From positions 541,746 through 605,745 of the forward strand of contig CAJNYU010003219.1 in NCBI GenBank assembly GCA_905331475.1: DNA of 64,000 bases, given 5' to 3'. This DNA comes from Rotaria socialis (taxonomy: Eukaryota > Rotifera > Eurotatoria > Philodinida > Philodinidae). Below the pieces are notes generated by a model that saw only the letters and a list, made by a program, of their open reading frames with translations, had not been told where the DNA came from and did no database searches. The position numbers and the translations under genes were made by a program. Positions within the stretch are counted from its first letter, which is position 1, and each line of letters starts with the position of its first letter. This document shows, one piece after another, positions 36,257 through 47,126 of this stretch.

Positions 36257-38439
36257 TTAATCATCATGTTCGTGTGTTAGTGTATCAAAATCCGCTTGAT
36301 TTTCATTTGTATCACATTGATCAAATTGTAATTGTGAAGCTTGTTGAATAGACATGAAAGATGATACCGATTGAAAATCGTGAGGCGATGATGGCGTTTG
36401 AGGAGTTTCAGGTGGTGATAAATTCGTTGATGTTTGATTTTTATAAAGAGCCATTTCTGCTTGATAGACATTTTTTTTCTCCGATGCAGCTTGCTCATAT
36501 TTTATTTTCAATTCTGCAGGTGTTTGCTTCCATCGCACGCCAAGTTCACGTGCTACATCACTGACTGACATGCCTATTTAGAAGAAGAAGAAGAAATTAC
36601 TCGATATTACCTGTTGTTTACCTTTTAATTATTAAGATTACATTAGATAAGAGTCTTCACATTTCATTTCTCCAACGTTCTTTCCTATTGTTATCTATGC
36701 CCTTAACAGTTTGATATATTTTGAAAACCAGCGCTGGATGACTGAAGTAATGAAACTCACTATGAAGTATAGTTTGTAATATTTACTTAAATATTTCAAG
36801 GTCTCTTTGTCATAAATTCAAAAAGAAAATAAAATCTATATTGCTTATTTGATGAGCTCTGTCAATAGTGCGCTAATTACTTTTACTTATTTACTTCTGT
36901 CTTTTTTCTCGTACGACGTTTTGCCGGCTCATCATTAGCATCTTTGGCCGATAATTGAATCGAACAAAAACTAAAGCAGCCTGACACAATCAAAAGATTC
37001 ATTGAAAATATATTTATAAGAACGAAAAGGAAAAAAAAACATTACTATTTTGCACAATGAATAATAAAATAAAGCTACAGACATATTGACATTTATTTGT
37101 GACGAAATGAGTGCAAACGCTGTTTACGTTTTCTCTTATTGGCCAGTTAAAATATAAATTATAAATGAGGATGCGACTCATTGCTTTTCTTGATTGGAAA
37201 TATTAACTGATTATTTATATCGAATAAAAATAATCGTTGAAATTCATCAGAGAGATTTTTTCTACGATAAGTGAATTTTGATTTCATCAAACAATAAAAC
37301 GCAATCAATATGACTCGTTAGATTTATAGAAAAAGAAAAAATATGAGTGCTATCATTAGAATAAGATAAGAACTTATATACGTAAATGTAATGCTATGCT
37401 AATAAATTTTAAACTTAGGTTATCCGTTTCATTCAAGAAAATATATTGGAGTTATATTTTAAAATATAAATCTAGCAATCCTATTCTGCAACAATAAAAC
37501 TCTATAAAGAAATTTGCGATGTTGACATAATTGATGAATGTAGAAATAAAAAATTAATTACATGGAAAATTCTCTCATTTGCATTCAAGCTACTCTAGAT
37601 TATATTTTAGTTGAATAATTAAGCATTAAAAATTGTTTGAATTATGAATTTTATTTTTGCTAAAAAAATTAATTTACATTCGAAACTCAATTAATGTCTC
37701 GTCGGAGCTGTTTTTTAGCCATCGACCCAGAGGGGCATTAGTGAAATGCTGAACATTTATAAAATGCATCATGAATACAACTTAAGAATGTCATGCGTAA
37801 AATTCGATTGATTAGTAAGACATTTAGCTAACTGTGATGCAACTCTTGATTATGAACAACGGAAGAGAAGTTCAGTTCCATTCCTGAAGAAAACTCACCG
37901 CTAAAGGGAGTAGTCCTATACATCGATTGATTTTAATATTAAAAAGAAATAAACGATTTACCTCCTTGTGAACTATGAACTTTAGGTCGTTCATCGGCAC
38001 AGAAGAGAAAATAAGCTGATAAAGGTTTTTTTGGTGCATGTGGATCTTTTTGTTTTCGATCACGCTTTTTGGCTGGTTTCTTTTGTATGTTAACAAGTGT
38101 ATGTTGCTGTGTTGGTTCAATAAAATATTGTGTTGTTGGCATTAATATTGATGATGTTGGTGGATCTTGTTGTTGTTGTTTAACTAATTGTTCTTGCTGA
38201 TAGACAGCAAGTTCTTCTTTATAACGTTTACGTTGTGAATCAGCAATATCATTGAAACGCTTTTTTTCAGAATCACTCATTGATTTCCAACGTTCCGAAC
38301 ATTTTTTAGCTATAACATTATAATCAACACTTAATTGAGGATATTTTCGGCGCAGTTCATCACGACATGTACGAACAAATAATGCATAGGCAGTGATAGG
38401 GCCGCGAGGTTTATTAGCATCAGCAGGTTTTTTCGGCAT
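36257..38439 (-). CDS. Two-box HMGB-type chromatin protein
   Basis: Exons 38439-37962 and 36573-36257 join in phase 1 (G|GC) across a 1388-bp intron, giving ~264 residues. Box A, residues ~9-80, starts KPRGPITAYALFVRTCRDE and includes the core RWKSMSDSEKKRF. Box B, ~132-205, starts APKKPLSAYFLFCADERPKV, crosses the intron, and continues VARELGVRWKQTPAELKIKY. A glutamine-rich linker and a basic KKPAKKRDRKQKD segment lie between the boxes. The tail is Ser/Pro/Gln-rich and only weakly acidic, unlike vertebrate HMGB1. It would be a nuclear protein that bends DNA non-specifically. A frame-compatible alternative last exon is present in the intron. Confidence 0.9.
36883..36980 (-). other. Possible alternative terminal exon of the HMGB gene
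   Basis: Inside the long HMGB intron a candidate exon follows a TGTGTCAG acceptor. Spliced to exon 1 it keeps phase 1 and reads G-CFSFCSIQ..., then DANDEPAKRRTRKKTEVNK and a stop. Its base composition is less AT-rich than the surrounding intron, and it encodes a strongly basic tail (KRRTRKK). Use of it would replace most of box B by a short basic tail. It could also be a relic exon or chance. Confidence 0.4.
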
Positions 38440-38784
38440 AATTACGAATCAACAAAAATAATCTTTTAAAAAACGATTATTTACATTAATTATTAAATGT
38501 AGACAGTCGTTTGAAGAACCAATAGTTTGTTCTGTTTTATGCCAAACGAGAAAAAAGTATAAAACAACAATTGAATTATTCATTCACATGTAGTGAATAA
38601 TACGGATTCGTCGAATGGAAATGAGTGTGTTACAATCAATGTCAACGTCATATTTGACAGGAGGTTCGAAAGAAATTTTTTATTGGTTGATTTATTCTAG
38701 AGCTCAGCAGTGCAAGTCAATGTAAAAATATTTTTCATATACAAAGGTAAAAAACAAGATTTCGTTTTCTAGTTGTTGTATTTA
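38440..38784. promoter_or_regulatory. Head-to-head intergenic region (HMGB / SLC36 relic)
   Basis: 345 bp separate two divergently oriented start codons, so this DNA presumably carried both promoters. No TATA or initiator motif can be singled out with confidence. Confidence 0.35.
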
Positions 38785-41700
38785 ATGTCGAACATTTCGT
38801 TACTAAAATCGTCTCAGCATTACATGGAATTATTAATAGAATCGCCAGATATGCCAACATCGACATCAACCAGTGATACGTCGATTTTGGATGATATTAC
38901 TTTTCCTATTCTATCAAACTGCGATGATCTGATCAGTTCAACAGCATCTCATATTGATGAAAATAATGAAAACGAAGCTGTGCGTAAATAATCTGAATTC
39001 AATTGTGAAGATGAAGGAAAATGAAACATAAGAAATTTATTCTTCGGTTGTCGTTCTGAAAATAAACGAGAAAAAGAAAATTCTGTTATTCTCTTGGACT
39101 AGAAATACAAAAGAATTTGAAACGTGTAATGAATGCACTTTATACTAATCTTTGAATCCAGTATAGTCATTAGAATTGATGTCTCAAGTATTTTATATAT
39201 AGTTCTAGTCTTATTGAAATTATCTTATCGTGCTTTCAAGTTATATGTAGGTCATTTTCTTAATGTGTTTACGTACAATAAATCATCTATATTTCTTAAG
39301 TCAAAATTTGAATAAGATAAATGAGAAATTGAATCTTGTCTTTTTTTAAATAATACAACTGTATTTTGTATTGATAAGTAATTATAGAGTAATACAAAGA
39401 AAGTCTGCTAAACTAAATTCGACTAGTGATACTTTGATAGTACATACTTAGTCTAAGAAGGAACTGTTGAGATATTAATTATGCTATATTTAGATTGCAC
39501 CACTTATTGCTTCATTAGCCGGTGATCTAAGTAAACATCGAACAACGTAAATAAACTCAAATCATATTCAAGTTTGATATTATTTTTCATTTATTTAGCA
39601 ATACTGAAACATTAATGCATTTACTCAAAGGTAATGTAGGTGCTGGCATTCTTGCATTGCCTTTTGCATTATCAAAAGCTGGATTAGTTGCATGTTTTCG
39701 TTGGTGTTCTTGTTACTGATTTTTCAATCAATTTCACTTTAGTTTGGTTCTATTGCTTTTTGGATAATGGGTGCAAAGAAACTTTATTGTATGCATCAAT
39801 TATTGCGATGTCACGAACATTACCGATCTCAGTTAGTATCTACCACAATGAAAATTCATTTATGCAATGTTTCCTTTTTCTAGTACGTCGAGATCTAAAT
39901 GTGATTTCGGTGGTATTATGCGATATACATTAGAAACATGTCGTTGGTGATTTGCTCAACGTTCGTTATGCAAAATTAGGAAAGTAAGAAAATAAAAAAA
40001 TTTTTAATTTGAACTAAATCTGCAGTGTTGAATTAGATTTGTTATTGATGGTTTTATTGTTTTAATTCAAGTTGATTTTTGTTCGGTTTATTTTGTTTTT
40101 GTACCAGCTAGTATTACACAAGTTATTGATTATTTTTCAATACATAGTCCAGTCATACAAGTCTATTAATTGATTATGATTGTACTCATTATAGGATTTT
40201 CCATGATAAGAAGTTTAAAAGTTCTCGCACCATTTTCACTTGCTGTTAATGTGATTACTATTGGAGGTAAAACATACAAAAAAAAGATCCATGAAGACTA
40301 AAATCCAAGTTATAGGATTATGTATCATCATGCAATATGTAATACGCTCGCAGTTACCAATAAATGAATTATCATTAACAACTAAACCAGCAAGTTGACC
40401 AGTGTTCTTCTCTTCGGCTATGTATACATTCGAAGGAATTGCTTTAGTATGTTATTTTGAATTTGCGTTCTTTTAGAAGGAGACAAGAAAATAGCTACAA
40501 ATTTATTTCCTCTAGGTTTTGCCAGTTCGACAAAAGATGAGAGAACCTGACGCTTATGGTGGTTGTAATGGAGTATTGAATACGGGAATGTAACTTGTTA
40601 CGATACTTTATTTTTTTGTTGTTTTTTTTGGATATATACGATATGACTCAGATGCACGTGGTTCGATTAGTTTAACTTTACCAGCCGATAATAAGTAGAT
40701 AGAAGTTGAGTTTTCATAGATATGTTTTTATTTATTTCATTGAATAGATTATATCAATTTACAAATATAATGTATGCCGTAGCTATTTTTTGGCGTATAA
40801 TCGTCAATTTTACGTACCATTTACACTTCTTTGGCCACGTATTTGCCGTAAAATGCTATATAACTATAACGAGAGAACACAAGCAAAATTCGAATTGCAC
40901 TTATTCTTGTAACTTGTAAGTTGAATGAAACAAACCGGTAATGTAATATAATAGCTGCTCTATGTATTAGCTATACACAGGGAACAATGTTGAACGTTAC
41001 GACTATACATTTGTTTTCTTTATTTGATCATTCGTAGGATTATGCGAATTTCGTATGTGGCTAAATATAAGAATTTTGAAGAGTGCTCTTTTTCTGTTTT
41101 CAATATGTGAGAGAAATCGATGAGACAATAATTCAATACTGAGACTTTATCGTCTCATGGCTCTGATTTTTATTTTATTTAATAGAACATCGATAAATCC
41201 ATTTATTACTATTATATGAAAAGGTACCCTGGTTGAACTTTTTTTTTCAAGCGCTTGACAAGACTTGAACTCAAGATGTGTCCATAGCGCAGGACCATCT
41301 TGCCCAAGAAGTTCAAGAAGATCATGCGCATGTGCACAAAAAAATTATCAAAAAATTTTGGTATAGGTAACAACGTTTTCTCTTCAAACAATGCTCATTT
41401 ATAGAAGGAAAATGTTCGATTTGGATGCTTTTTTTTACAAAAATTTCTCTTATTATCCGCATGTCAAGAAATATTTCAAGATGTGTCCATAGCGCATGAC
41501 TTTCTTGCTCAAGATCATCAATTATGTCATGCGCATCCCAAAAGATGTTTGACTAGGGTACAATCCTAATTAGAGCTTACGCAAAAAAAATAAAAGCCTA
41601 CTAACAAATGTTGCTTTGTTTATTTAATATCTCTCAAAAAAAGTGACAGAATGAAGCGTCGGTTGTTAGATTTCGTTGCACGCTTATTAGTAAAACCTTA

Positions 41701-42085
41701 CAACAGTAATGACTTTTTGTAGAATTGTTTTTGTTTTGCTATTTTAGTTACCGTTGCTGCGTTAATTCCAAATATTGGCCTTGTAATATCATTAGGTATA
41801 GTATTTCTCAGTCTATTTGCACAAAGAAAAATCAATAATTTTACTTTTAAATCAGTCGGTGCTGTAGCGTCAACAGCACTTTCCGTGATACTTCCTCCTA
41901 TATGTGAAACGATTACATTTTGGTCGAATAAACTAGGTCGTTTTAAATGGCAATTAATATTAAATCTATTGATCATAATGTTTGGTGTTTACGTATTTAT
42001 TGCGGGCACAACACTTAGCATGTCAAATATAGTTGCTTGTATTCGTGAAGAGGTGCTCGAAGTGATGATTAATTTATTTAGATAA
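38785..42085 (+). pseudogene. SLC36-type proton-coupled amino-acid transporter pseudogene
   Basis: Exon-like blocks follow SLC36 order: an acidic N-terminus (38785-38979), IAPLIASLAGDLSK (39494-), [20 protein letters not shown] (39600-39681), FGSIAFWIMGAKKLYCMHQL (~39740-39835), CDFGGIMRYTLET (~39899-), CSVYFVFVPASITQVIDYF (~40080-), IRSLKVLAPFSLAVNVITIG, FFSSAMYTFEGIALV, YNRQFYVPFTLLWPRICRK (~40800) and IPNIGLVISL with VGAVASTALSVILPPICE (~41750-42085). It is broken: the frame shifts at ~39890, TGA interrupts at ~39950, TAA at ~40166, TGA replaces the expected Trp in PAS-W-PVFF at ~40398, and the frame shifts again near 40793. About 0.8 kb containing a TIR element separates the last two blocks. 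It is a relic of an 11-helix lysosomal/plasma-membrane transporter, not a working gene. Confidence 0.85.
41223..41561. mobile_element. Non-autonomous TIR element with tRNA-like direct repeats
   Basis: About 340 bp bounded by inverted ends GTACCCTGGTTGAAC (left) and GTTTGACTAGGGTAC (right, matching 12 of 15 when reverse-complemented). Inside, a ~70-bp block beginning CAAGATGTGTCCATAGCGCA occurs twice in direct orientation (~41271 and ~41479). Its reverse complement has a loose tRNA look, including GAGTTCAAGTCTT near a polymerase III B-box. No protein is encoded. It is inserted in the transporter pseudogene. Confidence 0.6.
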
Positions 42086-42288
42086 ATATTATTCAAGCTT
42101 TTGTGCTGATTTATTAGCTATCTTGAGAATTCTATTTTTATTTTTTATTTTTTTTGACAATGCGCAATCGATAGCAAAATCTTATTTTCTATGTAGATCA
42201 TCTAATGATGAAAATCCAACTAGAACATATTTTTATTGATTAAAAGAAAGTGATATTTTATTTTTGTTACCTTTACAGATATTTGAAT

Positions 42289-44092
42289 ATGTCTAGTTGG
42301 TTTACATCGGTTATTCAATCCGTTCGTGATAAAGTAATCATTTAATTCTAGGAGACAGAAGAAGAAAAAGTATTGAAGGAAATTTTGTTTTATTGATTTT
42401 TCTAGTCCGTTGATGCGTTGGACTTCGTACGTAGAGATTTAGCTGAATTTACAACAACAGTTAAGAGTGATACAGAAATTTATTTGAATCAAGTTGCCAA
42501 TCAAGATGTAATGTGTCTTTGTAAAAAGAACGATTTTGTTTTCTTATTTTCATGTGAAATTTAGATGGGAGAGCTTGGTTTTAATCGACTCGTGTCAAAA
42601 TTAAGTGGTCCTGCTAAAGCTGATACTGATAATGGAAAACATATTCATGCAACACCATCATTCGATCGAATTCATGTAAACATCTTATTTTGATTTTTGT
42701 AGATCAGGATGGTCATATCATCATTTTGTTCCACAGTTTAATATAGAAGATTTATCTGAAGTGAAATTTCTCATTTTTGACCTGGTCTTGCTATGTAATA
42801 TCAATAGCTTTGAATCATTCCCGTATTCAATCGATCAAATGAATAGATAAGTTTTTGTTAAGATGAAATTTTGATTTTTATCTTTTACCAGAGATCCTCA
42901 TATTCGAACATACTGAAAAGGATATCATAAGAGTAAAATTTTGATTTTACACTAAAATCTTATTATATGAATGCACGAGAGTACTTTCAGCATGTAGATA
43001 ATAGTTTTTTTTATGTTATGACGGCAATGAATGTATAAATTAAACATAAACAACAGTAGCTTGAAGAATATCTTGTTTACTTTTAGAATGAACTAGCTCG
43101 TTTACAAAATGATGAATCAACATATTTAAGTGATCCTATTCCAGATGAAGCCTATGAAACATGGCGTCAAACAACAAATTTCAATGTTGAAGCACGTAAA
43201 GGAGATATATCCCGGCTATTAATTGATGTTCCACATGTTCGTTCATATTACGCCCGTTTTGTACCAGCACAAACGACACATGTTGATTTTTGGTCTCGAT
43301 ATTATTATCGATTGCATCTTATTGAAGAAGAAGAAACACGAAGAACACAATTATTACGACGTGCACACGAAATTTGCTCGGAAAATAACGATAATACTGG
43401 AAAAAATAATGAAAATGATTGGGATGAACCAGGTAAAATTTTCTTATTTTTCATTTTACCGTTTTTCCTCAAATTTTATTAATAGATGATGAATGGTCAA
43501 AAGAACCATCGAGTGCAACTCAGGAATCAACTGAAAAGATTATTCCTATGGAAAAACAAGAATCACGTGACGAAACTGTTCCTACGGAAAAACAAGAATC
43601 ACGTGACGAAATTGTTCCTACGGAAAAACAAGAATCACGTGACGAAATTGTTCCTACGGAAAAACAAGAATCACGTGACGAAATTGTTCCTATGGAAAAA
43701 CAAGAATCAATTCAAGAAAGCCCTGCAGTTGAGTATCAACAGGAACTCGCAATAGTAAAAGAAGATTTGGAAATAACACCCAATGAACGAAAAGAAAGTG
43801 ATACAGGTAGAGGAATATACTTGAAAGAAAACTGTACACATAGCAAATAACTATCACTTTCTTAGTTTCAGGCGATAGTTGGGAACGTGAGTTTGATGAA
43901 GCTGATGTTACTTCACCAGTTGTAGCAATAGCATCGCACGCAGAGCCATTAACAGAATCCAAAGAAACAACTACTTCTGAAAGCTTATCATCATCAACAG
44001 TAACAACAACAACAACAACAACACCATTATTATCATCGCCAAACAATAAAACGCCTAACGAGTTTGATGATGACTGGGAATCATGGGCATAA
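42289..44092 (+). CDS. BSDC1: BSD domain-containing protein 1 homologue
   Basis: Six exons, 42289-42333, 42406-42507, 42565-42675, 43087-43432, 43486-43806 and 43872-44092, fully phase-consistent, ~381 residues (human BSDC1 is ~430). The N-terminus MSSWFTSVIQSVRDKSVDAL...FVRRDLAEF matches the conserved start of the family. The BSD domain lies at ~100-165 (DEAYETWRQTTNF...GDISRLLIDVPHVRSYYARF...VDFWSRYYYR) with its signature Phe-Trp pair. The C-terminal half is acidic and disordered and ends FDDDWESWA, like the acidic DW-rich tail of BSDC1. Exon 5 carries five copies of a 36-bp repeat. The human protein has been linked to stress responses, but the molecular role is poorly known. The 411-bp intron 3 is longer than the others. 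Confidence 0.9.
43541..43720 (+). repeat. 36-bp coding minisatellite, five units
   Basis: Five head-to-tail 36-bp units within exon 5 of the BSDC1 homologue each encode a 12-residue unit of the form VPTEKQESRDEI. The inner units are nearly identical at DNA level, indicating recent expansion; the last is diverged (QESIQES). The repeat keeps the frame, so copy number can vary without breaking the protein. Confidence 0.95.
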
Positions 44093-44719
44093 TTTATCGA
44101 GACATTTCGCTTTATTCTGTATATTTTTTTTCCTGAGCGCACAGTGGCTACGAAAATTATTCAGCAATAGTCATCTTGAATTGTTTTAATTACTTTAATT
44201 AATGAAAACAATTCGATAGAACAAGCAATACTCTACCAAATACAATGAGTTCGAGTACTGAACAACTGAGTTTTAAAAGTCTTTGTAAGAATGTTGTATT
44301 GTAGCATCAGACATTCACACAGAACTTGGATCAATTTTATTTCGCAGAGAATTACTTATTCCATCGTTCCATGTAGTCTGAGCTAAATTATGTTTTATGT
44401 GCGATGGGTGCTAAAAATCTAAAGCTTGAGTTTTATCAAAATCCGGTAATCATATTTATAGTTTCTTTTTCTTTCCATTGAGATAACAAGATAAAGACAA
44501 AAATAAAATCTTATTGAATAATTTTTGTAGCTATTTTATATAATCTCTTTGTACTAATATTATTAATAAAAACAAAAACACAAGTAAAAGGTTTCGATTT
44601 ATAAAGCGATCATTTTGCGAATACAGTTTTAACAATTCTTCTTTTTATCCATTATTTTTCTTTCAATAAAACATGTACTTGCAATTCGAAGAAAAAACTT
44701 CTCCTAGTAGTAAGATTAA
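44093..44719. other. 3' flank of BSDC1 and spacer
   Basis: AT-rich sequence with several AATAAA-like signals (for example ~44501 and ~44565). No coding feature seen. Confidence 0.5.
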
Positions 44720-44950
44720 ATGAAAAACTTAAGCGTATTACGATGGATATTACACGCCGTATTAATTGTTGAACCAATCAACCATTGTGAAGATTATTTA
44801 AATGCAACTTCTAAAGCATGTTTACAAGTAAATATTATTCAAAGTTAGAATATTATATTTTTTGACGCAAAAATGCGTTAGTTCGTTGGTCAAGAATTAT
44901 CATTTAAGAAAGTGTCCGCATTGATTCATGATAAAAGAGCAATCCAATAA
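44720..44950 (+). CDS. Tiny two-exon hypothetical protein
   Basis: Exons 44720-44827 and 44882-44950 join in phase 0 over a 54-bp intron (GTAAAT...GCGTTAG), encoding 58 residues starting MKNLSVLRWILHAVLIVEPI and ending HDKRAIQ. The intron size and the exact phase fit with other genes here argue that it is, or was, a real spliced gene. The first ~20 residues are hydrophobic and could be a signal or anchor; two cysteines follow. It could equally be the remnant of a longer gene. No family recognised. Confidence 0.4.
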
Positions 44951-46060
44951 GTTTTCCTTTTTGTATTTCAATCTTTCATCTATAATTTCCTATTCTACAA
45001 TATATAAAATACATTTTTTTTGTTATTGTAATAGTCTAGTTACCTCAAATGAATTCTTCTACGTGATACTCATAGTGACTGATAAATACGAAAGCATTCA
45101 AAATGAAAACTTCGATTTTCTCATTTGTTGTATCGGCTATTTTGTTCAAATGAATGAGAAAATACTTGTGAAAAATCTCAATACTCGACCTAATTAGATT
45201 CATGGTTTTTCTTTTGTAAATACTCAACATCTTGAGACTAGTGTATTTAATATTTCCCCGATATGTGACGTATATGATATGCACGAACAACAAGAGCTCA
45301 ACAGCTCGTTGACTTTTCTGCATCAAATCTTTCTCAGGCTCTTGCTCGAGCTTCAATGTGATGTAACCGCAAAGACTTATGCTACGATGATCTTCTGCCG
45401 CTTCTAACATGTATTCAAAGCTGATCGATTATGAAATCGAAATATAAATCTTTATTCATTCTTAAGGCATAAATTTCGAGACTCAAATCACATGCGCTGA
45501 CGTAAGACAAATCTATGGAAGTATGTATTTTTTTTATCATAACAAACATGAATCATACAGAAAAGCAAAAAACAAAGGTTTTTGAAAGAAAAAAATATGT
45601 GTGATGACGAGCACAACAATGAGAAAAATATTTTCTATCTAATGAAAATGTCATGGTCCATTAATTCACATAAACATAAGTTGTAAAAGTCAAATAATTC
45701 TGAAAACTATGTACTATATATATATTAGGAACACAATTAACTGAAATCATATAAAACAAAAATCGCACATTACAATAGTGTTTAGTACGTAAGTATATAT
45801 TTTTGTTTCTACATTATTAGACAAACAATTGAGTTAGACTTGAGATTCAAGAGTAGCTGCAAAAAAAAGTAAATATACAATAAGACGTCAGAATAATTCA
45901 TTTTTATTGTTGGGAAATTATTTTAAAAGAGCTTTGATTCAAAATACTCAACAGACTTATACAATAAGCATGATTAAAGTATCTCTTACATGTAACATAC
46001 TGTAATTAAAATTCATGTTAACCAGATGGACTTTTACAAGGTACATATTTCATCAAACAT
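44951..46060. other. Gene-free spacer
   Basis: About 1.1 kb of AT-rich DNA. One minus-strand frame (45045-45410) begins with a coding-like stretch but continues as low-complexity sequence with no splice structure. Nothing else supported. Confidence 0.45.
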
Positions 46061-46702
46061 ACTAACGAGGGGGGGGGGCACCAACTGTTCAATCCCTTTT
46101 GCACTGAAACTATTTACACTATGCAGCTCTCAAGGAGTTATGGATACACTGAAAATATTTTGGGTGGATAGCTTGTTGTTCCGAAAATAGTCCGTCTTAA
46201 AGGTATGGTTTTTAGTGAGTACCTGAACTCTCCTCAGGAACCTTGAAAAAAATTGATTTTCGAATTTCGACCTGAAAATTTACATAGAAATATGCCTCAA
46301 CAAGACTAGTGCTTTGTGAATGTTTTTGGTTATTGAATTTTTGTTTCTTTCATCAAATCTGCTACCTTATTTAAAAGATGTAAAGTAAAAATTTCACAAT
46401 AGCTGTGTGTAATGATAGGAATAGTAGAATGATCTGAAACGGTCACGAAACACTATTCTCGTTAAGGTATATTTCTATGTAAATTTTCAAGTCGAAATTC
46501 GAAAATCAATTTTTTTCAAAGTTCCTGAGGGGCGTCCAAGTACTCACTAAAAACCATACATTTCAGATGGACTATTTTCGTAACAACAAGCTGTCCATCC
46601 AAAATATTTTCAGCGTATCCATAACTCCTTGGGAGCTACATAATGCAAATAGTTTCAAGGCAAAAGCGATTGAATAGTTGGTGGCCTTCCCTCATAAGTC
46701 GT
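46061..46702. mobile_element. Large foldback (long inverted repeat) element
   Basis: Two ~240-bp arms, about 46061-46303 and 46460-46700, are near-perfect reverse complements around a ~155-bp AT-rich spacer. Paired landmarks: CACCAACTGTTCAATCCCTT (left) against GCGATTGAATAGTTGGTG (right), and GGAGTTATGGATACACTG against CAGCGTATCCATAACTCC. The left end carries a G10 run. No coding capacity is seen. Such structures are typical of foldback or MITE-like DNA elements. It lies ~430 bp upstream of the intronless ART-TPR gene. Confidence 0.85.
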
Positions 46703-46855
46703 TAAGAAAATGACTAACTTTGAGTGACATCTTTCAGCCACAATTCATGTGTAAATGAACAAGACAGCATGTAATTCAATCACAATAGACATTAACATCT
46801 TGTACCTAATATAGTAATGGTATAAGTTCGACCGCTAGTGAAACCAATCGATAGT

Positions 46856-46900
46856 CTTTGGGTGTGGGTGAAGAATATACCCGAACCGAAACCCACGCCC
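46856..46900. repeat. Short telomere-like GGGTGTGGGTG palindrome
   Basis: GGGTGTGGGTG is followed about 20 bp later by its partial complement CCCACGCCC. The unit TGTGGG equals the telomere repeat reported for bdelloid rotifers. A longer, similar arrangement is found at 51801-51865. Confidence 0.5.
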
Positions 46901-47126
46901 TCAAGTTTTAAAGATTTTTCAGGGTAAGGGTAAGGAATATAAAAGTTTTACAGGATGGGTGGGGTAGGATAAGGATCAACAAAAATTCGTTTATCAGGAT
47001 ACAGGGTAAGAGAAAACCTTACTCTGCACATCCCTATTATATAGATAGAAAAATTAATCTTTTCCTCAACGATAAGCAATCATTCATTATTCTAAGCTAG
47101 CAATCAAGTGATACTTCGTATTCAAC

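Noticed and set aside
39949..40400. TGA recoding (selenocysteine or reassigned code) in the SLC36 relic
   Set aside because: TAA and frameshifts also occur in the same gene, and neighbouring genes use TGA as a normal stop; simple pseudogene decay explains all.
45045..45410. 121-codon minus-strand frame
   Set aside because: The first ~35 residues look coding-like, but the rest is AT-rich read-through with no domain; insufficient to call a gene.
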